DNA from: IGN3 sp036170275
GTDB lineage: Bacteria; Bacteroidota; Ignavibacteria; Ignavibacteriales; Ignavibacteriaceae
Reading direction: 5' to 3'
Assembly: GCA_036170275.1 (NCBI GenBank)
Contig: JAVHOU010000223.1
Location: 13,531 to 77,530 of the forward strand
Length of the DNA stretch: 64,000 nucleotides
Made by a program: the position numbers and the translations under genes. How positions within the stretch are numbered: the first letter of the stretch is position 1; each line of letters opens with the position of its first letter. Shown here one piece after another: positions 35,973-46,459 of this stretch. The notes beneath the pieces are model-generated. The model worked only from the letters and a program-made list of their open reading frames with translations, ran no database searches and had not been told where the DNA came from.

Positions 35973-37361
35973 TTAGGATTTTGCCCACGCTTCTACGTCA
36001 TCAACTTCTTTTGGGATTGGACGACCGAGAACTTTATATCCGGTTTGCGTAACTAGAATATTATCTTCTATTCTTATTCCGCCAAAGTTGCGGTACTCTT
36101 CAACTTTATCATAATTAATAAAGTTTTTAAACTTTTTCTTGGCTTTCCACTGATCAATAAGTTGTGGAATAAAATAAATTCCCGGCTCGCAAGTAAAAAC
36201 AAATCCAGGTTTTAATTCTTTAGCTAATCTTAAATAAGCCAATCCAAACTGATCGCTTCGTTTTGTATTCTCATCATATCCAACATAAGCTTCTCCAAGA
36301 TTTTCCATATCGTGTACATCAAGTCCCATCATATGTCCAAGTCCGTGTGGAAAGAAAAGTGCATGTGCACCAGCTTTTACGGCAGCATTCAAATCGCCTT
36401 TTATAATTCCTATCTGTGATAAACCAGCAGCAATAATTTTTGCCGCAGTTAGGTGAACATCAATATGCTTTACACCGGGTTTAATCATATTGATAGCATT
36501 CTTCTGAGCTGTAAGTACAATCTCGTAAATCTCTCTTTGCTTATAAGAAAATTTTCCACCAACTGGAGTTGTACGGGTTATATCACTAGCATAATGAAGG
36601 AGTGATTCAGCACCAGCATCACAAACAAGTAAATCACCTTCCTTCAAAACATTTCCATGTAAATGATTATGAAGTGTCTGTCCGTTTTTAGAAACGATGG
36701 CTGGAAAAGAAAGTCCGGCACCCAAAGAAGAAGCAATTCCTTCAATGGCACCGGCAATATCGCGTTCAATCACACCAGGTTTTGCCATACGCATTGCAGT
36801 TGTGTGCATTTGATAAGCAATTTCCATTGCGTATTCAATTTCTGCAACTTCTTCTTCTGCTTTAATCGAGCGTTGAGTCACAACGGCTTCAACTAATTTT
36901 TTAGAAACTTTACTTTTTAATTTATTTGGATTTTCATCAAGAAAATCTGCTAGCTTAAGTGTTTGATCACCACGGTAAGTTGGTAGAAAATGAATCTTAA
37001 CTTGTTTACTGCTTTTTGCTTTAAGAAACTTTTTTAATGTATCAATAGATTCAAATTGTGCCACACCGATTTGTTCCGCGAGCTGCGAGAGTTTTGGCTG
37101 TGGACCCATCCAAACAATATCTTCAAGTGTAAACTCATATCCGAAAAGCATTTCCTTGTTTTCATCAATATCAATTATGCCAACCATATTTGGCAAATCA
37201 AGTCCAAAGTAATAAAGAAAAGAGCTATCCTGTCTGAAAGCGTATGTATTATCAGCATAGTTCATTGCAGATTCATCATTACCGGGAAATAAAAGTACTC
37301 CCGTTTTAAAATTTTTCTTTAGCTCAGCCCTGCGATCTATATAAACTTGTTTATCAAACAT
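35973..37361 (-). CDS. pepP: Xaa-Pro aminopeptidase (M24B)
   Basis: 462 residues. The N-terminal creatinase-like domain (about 1-170) is followed by a pita-bread catalytic domain with all five metal ligands: two Asp in LLVCDAGAESL and ASDITRT, His in GLGHMMG, and Glu in CEPGIY and GIRIEDN. It removes an N-terminal residue preceding proline, in the cytoplasm or possibly the periplasm, as no signal peptide is present. It is transcribed alone; the next gene downstream is the M14 peptidase 366 bases away. Confidence 0.93.
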   Translation of the reverse strand: MFDKQVYIDRRAELKKNFKTGVLLFPGNDESAMNYADNTYAFRQDSSFLYYFGLDLPNMVGIIDIDENKEMLFGYEFTLEDIVWMGPQPKLSQLAEQIGVAQFESIDTLKKFLKAKSSKQVKIHFLPTYRGDQTLKLADFLDENPNKLKSKVSKKLVEAVVTQRSIKAEEEVAEIEYAMEIAYQMHTTAMRMAKPGVIERDIAGAIEGIASSLGAGLSFPAIVSKNGQTLHNHLHGNVLKEGDLLVCDAGAESLLHYASDITRTTPVGGKFSYKQREIYEIVLTAQKNAINMIKPGVKHIDVHLTAAKIIAAGLSQIGIIKGDLNAAVKAGAHALFFPHGLGHMMGLDVHDMENLGEAYVGYDENTKRSDQFGLAYLRLAKELKPGFVFTCEPGIYFIPQLIDQWKAKKKFKNFINYDKVEEYRNFGGIRIEDNILVTQTGYKVLGRPIPKEVDDVEAWAKS

Positions 37362-37504
37362 AAGTGCTCCTAAGTAGAATGGATTTTATTTGTATGTTGT
37401 AAAATTATAGAATAATTAAGTGTATTTCCATACGAGAAGAAAAATGGTATGCAGATAATTAGGACTTTTTATGATTAAAAATGATCCAGAAAATTTCATT
37501 TAAA

Positions 37505-38323
37505 TCATTGTACTGTTTTAGATTTCACTTTTTTATTTGTGGTCTCTTTTTCTTTCCTAAAGATGAAATACAATCCACCAATAACAAATGGAATACTTAA
37601 CAGTTGCCCCATATCTAATGCCATTCCTTTTTCAAAAGATGATTGCTCAACTTTTAGAAACTCAACAAAAAATCTGAATCCAAAAATCAGTATAAGAAAT
37701 AATCCAAAGATAAATCCTTCTTTAGATTTTTTTTGTGTTTTATAATAAACAAAATATAGAATGAAAAATGAAATGAGATAAAAAATGGATTCATATAATT
37801 GTGCCGGATGTCTTGGAACATTATCAACTTTTGCAAAGATAAATGCCCAGGGAACATCGGTTGCTTTACCAATAATTTCTGAGTTAAATAGATTTCCTAA
37901 TCTGATAAGCACCGCAGCAAGTGCAACAACAATTACCACGCGGTCAAGTATCCACAACATTGTTTTATCTTTTTGTTTCTTTGTAAGAAGATAAATTGCT
38001 GTGATAATTCCAATCGCTGCACCGTGACTTGCAAGTCCGCCTTGCCAAACTTTTATTATTTCAATTGGATGTGATAAATAAAAAACAGGATCATAAAACA
38101 AGCAATGTCCTAATCGTGCGCCGATTACAGTTCCAAGAATAACATAAATAGAAAGTTGTTCTAAATCAGCCTGCGGTTTTTTTTCAAGTTTGTAAATTTT
38201 TGTAAGAATCAAATATCCAAATACAAAACCTAATGCAAAAAGTAATCCGTACCATCTAAGTGATAATGGTCCAAGCTTTACTATTTCAGGGCTAACATTC
38301 CAGAATATTGATGAGATGATCAT
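37505..38323 (-). CDS. lgt: Prolipoprotein diacylglyceryl transferase
   Basis: 272 residues with seven hydrophobic segments. The family signatures are present: GARLGHCLFYDP, GGLASHGAAIGI (with the conserved His), RLGNLFNSEIIGKAT (the GxxxNxxNxExxG-type signature) and RHPAQLYES. It transfers diacylglycerol from phosphatidylglycerol to the lipobox cysteine of prolipoproteins in the inner membrane. Several lipoproteins in this window would be its substrates. The basic C-terminus (FRKEKETTNKKVKSK) is cytoplasmic. Confidence 0.95.
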   Translation of the reverse strand: MIISSIFWNVSPEIVKLGPLSLRWYGLLFALGFVFGYLILTKIYKLEKKPQADLEQLSIYVILGTVIGARLGHCLFYDPVFYLSHPIEIIKVWQGGLASHGAAIGIITAIYLLTKKQKDKTMLWILDRVVIVVALAAVLIRLGNLFNSEIIGKATDVPWAFIFAKVDNVPRHPAQLYESIFYLISFFILYFVYYKTQKKSKEGFIFGLFLILIFGFRFFVEFLKVEQSSFEKGMALDMGQLLSIPFVIGGLYFIFRKEKETTNKKVKSKTVQ

Positions 38324-38438
38324 TTTAATTTAGATAATTGTTTTATAATTAAGTGTAAATATACTTTGATGTGTAAAGTGATGCAAAGTAATAAATGATT
38401 ACTTTTATTTTGCTATCAGTCTGATCCGTGAGCTAACT

Positions 38439-38485
38439 GATGTCGAAGACTGAGGTCACACTTCGACTTCGCTCAGTGTGACATC
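38439..38485. repeat. Dispersed repeat between topA and lgt
   Basis: GATGTCGAAG ... CTTCGACTTCGCTCAGTGTGACATC forms an inverted repeat. The CTTCGACTTCGCTCAGTGTGACA core is a common intergenic repeat pattern of Bacteroidota-like genomes. Confidence 0.6.
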
Positions 38486-38514
38486 GGTTAATAGCCACCA
38501 ATAAATTTAAAAAT

Positions 38515-40857
38515 TTATTTTGCTTTCTTTCTAAAAATTCTTTTCTTTCCTTTTGATTCAACAGCATTCTTTGCAAGTTCTACACATTCTTCAAAAGTAA
38601 AAGAAATCGGTTCACGATCTTTTGGAAGTTTTACATTTTTCTTTCCGGCTTTTAAATAAGGTCCCCATCTGCCATTAAGAATTTGATACGTTGGATCTTC
38701 ATCAAAAACTTTAATGAACTTTTCAGCATCAGTAACTCGTTTTGCTTCGATAACATTAATTGATTCTTCCTCAGAAACTGTATGCGGATCATATTCTTTT
38801 TTCAATGAATAAAATTTTCCATCGTGTCTTAAGTAAGGACCAAATCTTCCTATTGCAGCTACAATTTCTTTATCCTCAAATTGTCCTACAACTCTTGGAA
38901 GCTTGAATAATTCCAGAGCTTCTTCAAGAGTTATTAATTCTAATTTCTGATCTCGTCGTATTCCGGCATATTCAGGTTTTGCTTCAGGATCATTCGGATC
39001 AGTTAATTGAGCTACCGGACCAAATCGCGCCATACGAACTGAAACTGTTTTTTTTGTTTTTGGATCAACTCCAAGAATTCTTTCACCGGAAGCTCGTTCA
39101 CTTGTTTCCGTGGTATGTTCAACTATATCGTGAAATGGAAAATAAAATTCCTTTAACATTTTTGGATAACTCATTTTTCCCATTGCTATTTCATCAAGTT
39201 CATCTTCAACCTTAGCAGTAAATTGATAATCCATAATTTGCGGGAAATGCTGATTGAGAAAATCCGTAACAATCATCGCAATATCAGTAGGGAAAAGTTT
39301 TCCTTTGTCAGCGCCGGTAATTTCGGTTTTAATTTCTTTATGAATTTCTTTCTTCTTGGATAAACTAAAAACGCGATACTCTCGTTCTGTTCCCATCCGC
39401 TCATCTTTATGAACATAACCACGTTTCTGAATCGTGCTGATGGTTGGAGCATAAGTTGAAGGTCTTCCGATTCCAAGTTCTTCTAATTTTTTAACAAGGC
39501 TTGCTTCGGTGAATCTTGCAGATGGACGTGTATATCTTTCAGTTGCAACTATTTCTTTCATATCAAGTTTCTGACCAACTTCTAACGGAGGAAGAATAGT
39601 ATCATCTCTATTTTCACCATTCTCATCATCAGAATCTTCAAGATAAACTTTTAAAAATCCATCAAATTTTATTACCTCACCTTTTGCAGTAAGAACATCA
39701 TTGTTGCCTGTTATTTTTATTTTTGCTGTTGTGCGTTCAATATCTGCATCACTCATTTGTGAAGCAATTGCACGCTTCCAAATTAACTCATATAAAGCTT
39801 TTTCATCTTTAGGTCCTTCCACAGTTTCTTTATTGAAATCAGTGGGACGAATTGCTTCATGCGCTTCCTGTGCGGTTGATGATTTAGTTTTAAATTGTCT
39901 CCTCTGTAAATATTGTTTCCCAAAATCATGTTTGATGGTTTGTTCTGCAGCATCGAGAGCAAAATCCGAAAGGTTAACAGAGTCGGTACGCATATAAGTT
40001 ATCTTACCGGCTTCATAAAGTCTTTGAGCAAGCAGCATTGTGCGGGAAACTGAATATCGTAACTTTCTTGCGGCTTCTTGTTGCAGAGTTGAAGTATAAA
40101 ACGGTGCAGCCGGCGAGCGTTTAACAGGTTTCTTTTCAACATCCTCAACAATAAAATCCGAAGTTGAGCAGCTCTTTAAAAACTCTTGAACTTCTTTTTC
40201 ATTTTTAAGATATCGTGCAAGTTCTGCTTTAAGATTTGTCTTATTGCCATTTTCATCCGTTACAATAAAGTTTGCAATAATTTTAAAGTGGGATTCAGTA
40301 ACAAAGGAATCAATTTCGCGCTCACGTTCAACAATTAATCTTACTGCAACAGATTGAACTCTACCCGCAGAAAGTTTTGATCTAATTTTTCTCCAAAGAA
40401 TTCCAGAGATTTCAAATCCAACTAAGCGATCTAAAATCCTTCTTGCCTGCTGGGCATCAACAAGATTGTAATCAATCTTTCTTGGATTTTTAACTGCGTT
40501 AAGAATTGCAGTTTTTGTTATCTCATCAAAAACAATTCGCTTTATCTTATCTTCATCAAGCTCAAGTGCTTCTTTAAGATGCCAGGAAATTGCTTCACCT
40601 TCGCGATCCTCATCAGTTGCAAGCCAAACAACTTCAGCTTTTTTAGAAAGTTTTTTTAACTCTGCTACAACTTTCTTTTTATCTTCAGAAATTTTATAAA
40701 GAGGTTTAAATTTATTTTCAATCTCAACTCCTTTATTTTTCTTTTCAAGATCACGAATGTGTCCGTAGCTTGAAGTGACTAAAAAATCCTTCCCCAAATA
40801 ACCTTCAATTGTCTTTGCTTTTGCGGGAGATTCTACAATAACTAAATTTTTTGGCAT
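38515..40857 (-). CDS. topA: DNA topoisomerase I
   Basis: 780 residues from the ATG at 40857 (MPKNLVIVESPAKAKTIEG). The 27 codons upstream in frame have no Toprim similarity and are not used; AGAAG lies before the chosen start. The Toprim domain holds WLATDEDREGE, and the catalytic tyrosine is in ITYMRTDSVNLS. The C-terminal part has no Cys4 zinc ribbons; instead it has repeats of the type GPYLRHDG and GRWGPYLKAG (topoisomerase C-terminal repeat). It relaxes negative supercoils. A Lys-rich tail (KGKKRIFRKKAK) closes the chain. Confidence 0.96.
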   Translation of the reverse strand: MPKNLVIVESPAKAKTIEGYLGKDFLVTSSYGHIRDLEKKNKGVEIENKFKPLYKISEDKKKVVAELKKLSKKAEVVWLATDEDREGEAISWHLKEALELDEDKIKRIVFDEITKTAILNAVKNPRKIDYNLVDAQQARRILDRLVGFEISGILWRKIRSKLSAGRVQSVAVRLIVEREREIDSFVTESHFKIIANFIVTDENGNKTNLKAELARYLKNEKEVQEFLKSCSTSDFIVEDVEKKPVKRSPAAPFYTSTLQQEAARKLRYSVSRTMLLAQRLYEAGKITYMRTDSVNLSDFALDAAEQTIKHDFGKQYLQRRQFKTKSSTAQEAHEAIRPTDFNKETVEGPKDEKALYELIWKRAIASQMSDADIERTTAKIKITGNNDVLTAKGEVIKFDGFLKVYLEDSDDENGENRDDTILPPLEVGQKLDMKEIVATERYTRPSARFTEASLVKKLEELGIGRPSTYAPTISTIQKRGYVHKDERMGTEREYRVFSLSKKKEIHKEIKTEITGADKGKLFPTDIAMIVTDFLNQHFPQIMDYQFTAKVEDELDEIAMGKMSYPKMLKEFYFPFHDIVEHTTETSERASGERILGVDPKTKKTVSVRMARFGPVAQLTDPNDPEAKPEYAGIRRDQKLELITLEEALELFKLPRVVGQFEDKEIVAAIGRFGPYLRHDGKFYSLKKEYDPHTVSEEESINVIEAKRVTDAEKFIKVFDEDPTYQILNGRWGPYLKAGKKNVKLPKDREPISFTFEECVELAKNAVESKGKKRIFRKKAK

Positions 40858-41019
40858 TATATCTTCTTTTATTTGAAAAAAACGCTTGCAAATTAACCGA
40901 TAAAAAAAACAAAATTCAAAATCATTATTTTTGAACAATAGTATATTATTAGAAATTAGTTCGTTTTATTGATAAAAAAATTATTAATATTTGTTATTCA
41001 AATCACAATAATTGATTAA

Positions 41020-41268
41020 ATGACCTTAGCAGAAGCAAATAAATTATTTATTAAACTATTGGCAGTACCATTTATTCTGCTGATAAAAATTTATCAGTTA
41101 TTAATATCGCCGCTATTTCCTTCATCCTGCCGATATACTCCAACTTGTTCACATTACACTTTGGAAGCATTAAAAAAATATGGAATTTTTAAAGGCGGTT
41201 GGTTGGGAATAAAAAGAATTTCAAGATGTCATCCCTGGGGCGGAAGTGGATATGATCCGGTACCCTAA
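41020..41268 (+). CDS. yidD: Membrane protein insertion efficiency factor YidD
   Basis: 82 residues. The family core is clear: LIKIYQLLISPLFPSSCRYTPTCSHYTLEALKKYG followed (written in part) by GG..G.KRI.RCHPWGGSGYDPVP. YidD assists insertion of inner-membrane proteins by YidC. No yidC, rnpA or rpmH is adjacent, so the usual cluster is broken here. It is divergent from topA and 97 bases before mtgA, with a repeat between. Confidence 0.93.
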   Translation: MTLAEANKLFIKLLAVPFILLIKIYQLLISPLFPSSCRYTPTCSHYTLEALKKYGIFKGGWLGIKRISRCHPWGGSGYDPVP

Positions 41269-41293
41269 AATAATTTATTACTTTCGCTTGTAG

Positions 41294-41354
41294 CTCAGAC
41301 TTTAGTCTGAGAATAAGAACCCATTTATTCAGAAATCGCAGAATGAATTCTGCG
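41294..41354. repeat. Double palindrome between yidD and mtgA
   Basis: CTCAGACTTTAGTCTGAG at 41294-41311 and CGCAGAATGAATTCTGCG at 41337-41354 make two hairpins 25 bases apart. The first resembles GCAGACTAAAGTCTGC at 5100-5115. The second ends 11 bases before the mtgA start, so it may mask its ribosome site. Confidence 0.6.
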
Positions 41355-41365
41355 TTACATTTATT

Positions 41366-42085
41366 ATGACAAAAAAAACATCATTCAAACAGAAACTTTT
41401 CAGAATCTTTAAATGGATATTGAAGTTTGCACTAATTTTCTTTGTTTCAACTGTACTTCTTGTTTTTGCAATGAGATGGATTAATCCTATCACAAGTTCA
41501 ATTATGATTCAACGACAAATTAAAACAATATTTACAGGGCAATTTGAATTTGTTAAGTATCGCTGGGTTGGTATTGATGATGTTTCTAATTATGTGCCGA
41601 TTGCAATTGTAGCAGCAGAAGATCAAAATTTTCCAAATCATTTTGGATTTGATTTTAAGCAGATTGAAAAAGCGCTTAAACAAAATAAAAGAGGGAAAAG
41701 AATTCGTGGTGCAAGTACAATTACACAGCAAGTTGCAAAAAACTTATTTTTATGGGAAGGAAAAAGTTTTGTGCGGAAGGGGATTGAAGCTTACTTCACA
41801 ATTCTCATCGAGTTGTTGTGGGATAAAAAAAGAATACTCGAAGTTCATATGAACATAGCGGAACTTGGAGAAAATATTTTCGGGGTTGGAATAGCAAGTC
41901 TTGCTTACTTTAATAAGCCGCCGAGTAAACTAACAATTTCACAGGCAGCATTATTAGCTGCAGTATTGCCAAATCCAATTAAGTATTCAGTAGCCAAACC
42001 TTCCGGTTATGTAAGAGGAAGACAAAACTGGATAATCAGGCAAATAAATTCCCTTGGTGGTCCGGAATATTTGAAAGACATATAA
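41366..42085 (+). CDS. mtgA: Monofunctional peptidoglycan glycosyltransferase
   Basis: 239 residues. One N-terminal transmembrane helix (about 15-35) is followed by a GT51 domain: catalytic Glu in AAEDQNFPNHFGFD, RGASTITQQVAKNLFL, and KKRILEVHMNIAELG. No transpeptidase domain follows, so it is the monofunctional type that polymerises lipid II in the periplasm. No Shine-Dalgarno is visible; a hairpin repeat ends 11 bases upstream. Confidence 0.95.
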   Translation: MTKKTSFKQKLFRIFKWILKFALIFFVSTVLLVFAMRWINPITSSIMIQRQIKTIFTGQFEFVKYRWVGIDDVSNYVPIAIVAAEDQNFPNHFGFDFKQIEKALKQNKRGKRIRGASTITQQVAKNLFLWEGKSFVRKGIEAYFTILIELLWDKKRILEVHMNIAELGENIFGVGIASLAYFNKPPSKLTISQAALLAAVLPNPIKYSVAKPSGYVRGRQNWIIRQINSLGGPEYLKDI

Positions 42086-42274
42086 CAAGAATTGCCAAGT
42101 ATAAAATTTTTTAATTATAGCTATCTGTGGATTTATTATACTTAATTGCTTAAGTTCATAATAGAATTTCAATCAATATATTTGGGATATGAAAACTCTC
42201 TCTTCAAATACAACATTTCAACTAAACTTTTTTAAATACATATCTATATCAAATCAATTAAACACGAGGTCATT

Positions 42275-45200
42275 ATGAAAAATTTTTTGTTTACAATTAT
42301 TGCTCTATTAATTTTTAATATATCGTTTGCACAGACAAATTATTATGTTGCAACCACAGGAAGCGACGCAAATGATGGCAGTCAAGCACTGCCTTGGGCT
42401 ACAATTGAGCACGCAGTAATTTCTGCAGCTAATCCCACTTCTGAGGTTATAATTATAAATGTAGCAGATGGGATATATGATTTATCTAATAATACAATAG
42501 ATATAAATCGTGCATTTACAAATCTTACAATTTTAGGGCAGAGTACTATCAATACAATAGTTCAATCAGCCGCAGATACAACATTATCAACTTCAAGAGT
42601 ATTTAAGATTTATGCAGGCAATACGGTTACATTAAAAAATATGACAATTAGATATGGACGTGCAAATAATGATGGTGATGGATACACTCATGGCGGCGGA
42701 ATTTTTAATCTAGCTGGGAATTTGACAGTTGAAAGTTGCCTAGTTACTCAGAATGTATCCGGCTCAACAGGCACAGGTTATGGTGTCGGTATTTCTAATG
42801 TGAGAGGCACACTAATAGTTACAAATTCAACTATTAGTCATAATACAGGTGCTGTTTCTACAACTTTACCGTGTTATGGTGGTGGGATTGCCTCAATTGA
42901 TGGTAGTACAAGCATTTCCAATTCCACAATTAGTTTTAACACAGCACCAGGTGGAGGAGGGATCGCAATCATTTCTGGAGAAGGCAATTTAGATAGTTCA
43001 AGTTTTTCAATCACTAACTCAACCATTTCAGAAAACAGAGCATACAATAGTTACGGCGGTATAAGAATCTCACGTTGGGGTCCTGGTAATTCCAAAACCA
43101 TTACTGCGAGTTTTAACAGTTGTACAATATTTCAGAATTATGCTGGAATAGATCAACAAAATCTTGGTTCATATGGTGGTGTTGCAGTTAATTCAGAATT
43201 AGTTACTACAGGAATTCAAACAAATATAAAGAATTCAATTTTTGCTGGTAATAAATCAACAAATAATATTGATCTTTCATTTCAAAGTGGTATAGGTATT
43301 ATTAACTCAGATGGCTATAATATTATTCAGAAGTATAATGGAGAAGCAATTAGTGGTCAAACAAATAATGGAATTGGTTTAAATCCAAATTTATTACCAC
43401 TTGCTGATAATAACACATTAAACGGTACTCAGACTTGTGCTATACCAGGCAATAGTCCTGCAAGAGATCAAATACCTGCACTCTCCCCAAATGGTGCTCC
43501 TCTTTTAGATCAAAGGGGCTACAAGAGAGTTGGTAATTATGATATTGGATCTTATGAATATCCAACTCTCAGAGCGAGAGTTCAGTTAGTCCATAATTCA
43601 GCAGATATCTTAGCAGATACAGTTGATGTTTATGTTAATGATTCTTTAGCTATAAATAACTTCGCTTTTAGAACCGCTACACCATTTATTGATTTACCAG
43701 CAGGTGAAACTTTAAACATAGGATTTGCAGCTGCAACCAGTACATCAGTAAATGATACCTTAAAGAATTTTCCTGTTGTTCTTACAGCAGAAGAAACATA
43801 TGTAATATTTGCAAATGGTGTCTTGGATTCTAGTTTATATGCTCAGAACCCCGATGGCAAATCAACAAAATTTACATTATTTGTAAAAGATATGGCTCGT
43901 GAATTAGCAGTAGGATCCGGTGTGGACTTTTTTGCATTACACGGATCATCAGATGCACCCACAGTAGATGTGAAAGTTAGAGAATTAGGTAGCACTACGA
44001 TTGTTGACAATGCTGCCTACGGAAATTTTACTGGATATCTTAATGTACCGGCACAAAACCTCACTTTAGATTTATATCTAGGTGATGGAACAACTTACAT
44101 CGCAACTTTTGCGGCTCCATTATCAGGATTGGATGGAGGTTCCGCAGCTGTATTTGCCTCGGGATTCCTTAATCCAACAGCAAATCAAAATGGTAAAGCT
44201 TTCGGATTGTTTGCTGCATTAGCGAATGGTACCGTAATTCAGTTTCAACCTGGACTTTCCGGTGATTATTATATTGGGGCGCCAGGTACAGGTCCCGGCG
44301 GAAGTAATCCTCAATTTGCTACAGTAAGAGATGCCTTCCAGACTCTTAATAATTTTGCATTTGCAGGTAATTGTACTTTCTATATTACCAGTGATATAAC
44401 AGAAACATACACTCCCGCAGTTGGATTAGGTTTAGCAATAAATCCAGAACCATATACAGTCACATTTAAACCATATACGAGTATTCAACCAGTAATCACT
44501 CTTGCTTATCCAACAGATCTTAATTCTGGCCCTTCGGGTGCATTAGTTATAGGCATCCCAATGGAAAATAATATTTCATGGAATGATTTACGTACAACAA
44601 AAAATATTGTTATCGATGGTTCAAACACCGTTGGCGGCTCTACAAGAGATCTTACAATACAAACTTCACTTACTGCTAATAGAAATGCATTCCCGCTTAC
44701 AATTGTTGGTGATGTATCCAATATGGTTGTGAAGAACACAAACATTTATTACAAAGCTCAAGGTGTCAGTGCTTCAGGAAATCTTTTTGTTAGTGCTGTT
44801 ACGTTAAGATCAAGAAATTATCTTAACAAGAATTGGGTTCCAAATAATATTTTGTTTGAAAATAATCATATCAGTGCAAATTTTGATGGAGTTGTTCAGA
44901 GCGCACAAGGGTATGGATGTTATCAGAGCGGAACTCCTAATGTATTGAGCTATCCAAACAACATAACTCTTAAAAATAATCTGATCGAGGGTAAGAGAAG
45001 AGCGATTGCACTTTACAGAGCAGGCAGCCACGATATTATTGGTAATGAAATAATACTTAACCAAAATATCGGATTCAACATTTCTAACGAAGCCATTTAC
45101 GCTGTTGATGTTGATACTAATTCTGTTGTTAATATTTATAACAATAAAATATCCAAAGTATCTTCATTAACAAATGCAGCTACATTTGGCAATACAGCTA

Positions 45201-46354
45201 TTAGTATTGAAACTTTTGGTACATATAATATTTATAACAATATGATTTATGGATTCGAACTTACTGCTGCAAATCCTGTTGCTTACGTTAGAGGAATCAA
45301 AAATAATTCAGCATCTGCAACTTTAAATCTTAACTTTAATTCTATTTATATGACTAACCTTGCAGATATTGGAACCGGGGCTGTTACATATCAGGGTATT
45401 TTAATTTCTAATGGCACTAATGAGCTTAAAAATAATATTGTTATAAGTGATGAGCCTGGTTTTACATCATATTGTATTTATAGAGATTTAGCACTTGGAA
45501 CATTAACATCAGATTATAATGATTACTATCCTGTAAGTGCAACCAATGGTAACGTTGGATATTCTGATACCGCAGCTGCCAAAACATTAGCAGACTGGCA
45601 AACTGCTTCATTGCAAGATGTTAATAGTTTAAGTGTAGATCCACAATTAGTTTCTCCATTGGATTTACATTTTACAAACGTTAACACTCCTTTATTAGGC
45701 AAAGGAATTATGGTACCGGGAATAACTACGGACATTGACGGTGAATTAAGAGACAGCATTCCTGAAATTGGTGCAGATGAATTCCCGGGATTAATTCCTG
45801 TTGAACTTTTTTCATTCAGCGCAAATGTTGTGGATGGAAGAGTTCAATTAACTTGGAAGACGGCAACGGAACTAAACAATAAAGGTTTCGAAATCCAGAG
45901 AAGAAATAAAACCGAATTTGAAACAATTGGATTTGTTGCTGGTAATGGTACTACAACGGAATCTCGTTCATATAGTTTTGCAGATAATAACGCAACCGGC
46001 GGTAAGTATACTTACAGATTAAAACAATTAGATTATGATGGAACTTCATCATACTCTAATCTTGTTGAAGTTGATTTGACTGCGCCTTTGCGATTTGATC
46101 TTGCGCAGAATTATCCGAACCCATTTAATCCGGCTACAACAATCGTATTTCAAACTGCTGAACCAGTTAATGTAACGCTTAGCATTTACAATATGCTTGG
46201 TGAGGAAGTTACTGTTTTAATAAACAATCAATTCACAAATGCCGGTCAGCATAGTGTTCGTTTCGATGCTTCAAGCCTGGCAAGCGGAACTTACATTTAC
46301 AGAATAACTGCAGGGAAATTTGTTCAGACAAAGAAAATGATTCTACTCAAGTAA
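42275..46354 (+). CDS. Large secreted beta-helix protein with T9SS sorting domain
   Basis: 1359 residues. The signal peptide is residues 1-20 (ends ISFAQ). A parallel beta-helix region (about 20-420: YYVATTGSDANDGS, then many 'NSTIS.N' turns) is followed by two DUF4397-type repeats (about 434-660, VQLVHNSADILADTVDVYVND and DFFALHGSSDAPTVDVKV), a second beta-helix region (about 690-1150), a linker ELFSFSANV..G.VQLTWKTATELNNKGFEIQRR, and a type A sorting domain (LAQNYPNPFNPATTI to KMILLK). It should be exported by Sec, then by T9SS, and anchored or released outside. No enzyme motif; possibly carbohydrate-binding. GAGGT precedes the start. Confidence 0.9.
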   Translation: MKNFLFTIIALLIFNISFAQTNYYVATTGSDANDGSQALPWATIEHAVISAANPTSEVIIINVADGIYDLSNNTIDINRAFTNLTILGQSTINTIVQSAADTTLSTSRVFKIYAGNTVTLKNMTIRYGRANNDGDGYTHGGGIFNLAGNLTVESCLVTQNVSGSTGTGYGVGISNVRGTLIVTNSTISHNTGAVSTTLPCYGGGIASIDGSTSISNSTISFNTAPGGGGIAIISGEGNLDSSSFSITNSTISENRAYNSYGGIRISRWGPGNSKTITASFNSCTIFQNYAGIDQQNLGSYGGVAVNSELVTTGIQTNIKNSIFAGNKSTNNIDLSFQSGIGIINSDGYNIIQKYNGEAISGQTNNGIGLNPNLLPLADNNTLNGTQTCAIPGNSPARDQIPALSPNGAPLLDQRGYKRVGNYDIGSYEYPTLRARVQLVHNSADILADTVDVYVNDSLAINNFAFRTATPFIDLPAGETLNIGFAAATSTSVNDTLKNFPVVLTAEETYVIFANGVLDSSLYAQNPDGKSTKFTLFVKDMARELAVGSGVDFFALHGSSDAPTVDVKVRELGSTTIVDNAAYGNFTGYLNVPAQNLTLDLYLGDGTTYIATFAAPLSGLDGGSAAVFASGFLNPTANQNGKAFGLFAALANGTVIQFQPGLSGDYYIGAPGTGPGGSNPQFATVRDAFQTLNNFAFAGNCTFYITSDITETYTPAVGLGLAINPEPYTVTFKPYTSIQPVITLAYPTDLNSGPSGALVIGIPMENNISWNDLRTTKNIVIDGSNTVGGSTRDLTIQTSLTANRNAFPLTIVGDVSNMVVKNTNIYYKAQGVSASGNLFVSAVTLRSRNYLNKNWVPNNILFENNHISANFDGVVQSAQGYGCYQSGTPNVLSYPNNITLKNNLIEGKRRAIALYRAGSHDIIGNEIILNQNIGFNISNEAIYAVDVDTNSVVNIYNNKISKVSSLTNAATFGNTAISIETFGTYNIYNNMIYGFELTAANPVAYVRGIKNNSASATLNLNFNSIYMTNLADIGTGAVTYQGILISNGTNELKNNIVISDEPGFTSYCIYRDLALGTLTSDYNDYYPVSATNGNVGYSDTAAAKTLADWQTASLQDVNSLSVDPQLVSPLDLHFTNVNTPLLGKGIMVPGITTDIDGELRDSIPEIGADEFPGLIPVELFSFSANVVDGRVQLTWKTATELNNKGFEIQRRNKTEFETIGFVAGNGTTTESRSYSFADNNATGGKYTYRLKQLDYDGTSSYSNLVEVDLTAPLRFDLAQNYPNPFNPATTIVFQTAEPVNVTLSIYNMLGEEVTVLINNQFTNAGQHSVRFDASSLASGTYIYRITAGKFVQTKKMILLK

Positions 46355-46376
46355 TCATCACTCTTATTTTAGTATC

Positions 46377-46404
46377 AAGCCCCGTGTTATACGGGGCTTT
46401 TTTT
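46377..46404 (+). terminator. Intrinsic terminator after the T9SS cargo gene
   Basis: AAGCCCCGT (46377-46385) pairs with ACGGGGCTT (46391-46399), followed by a seven-T run. It starts 23 bases after the stop codon. Confidence 0.9.
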
Positions 46405-46459
46405 ATGGAGATTAATTTTGTTGAATGTTAAAATCAAAACTATCGATCTAATCTAAAAT

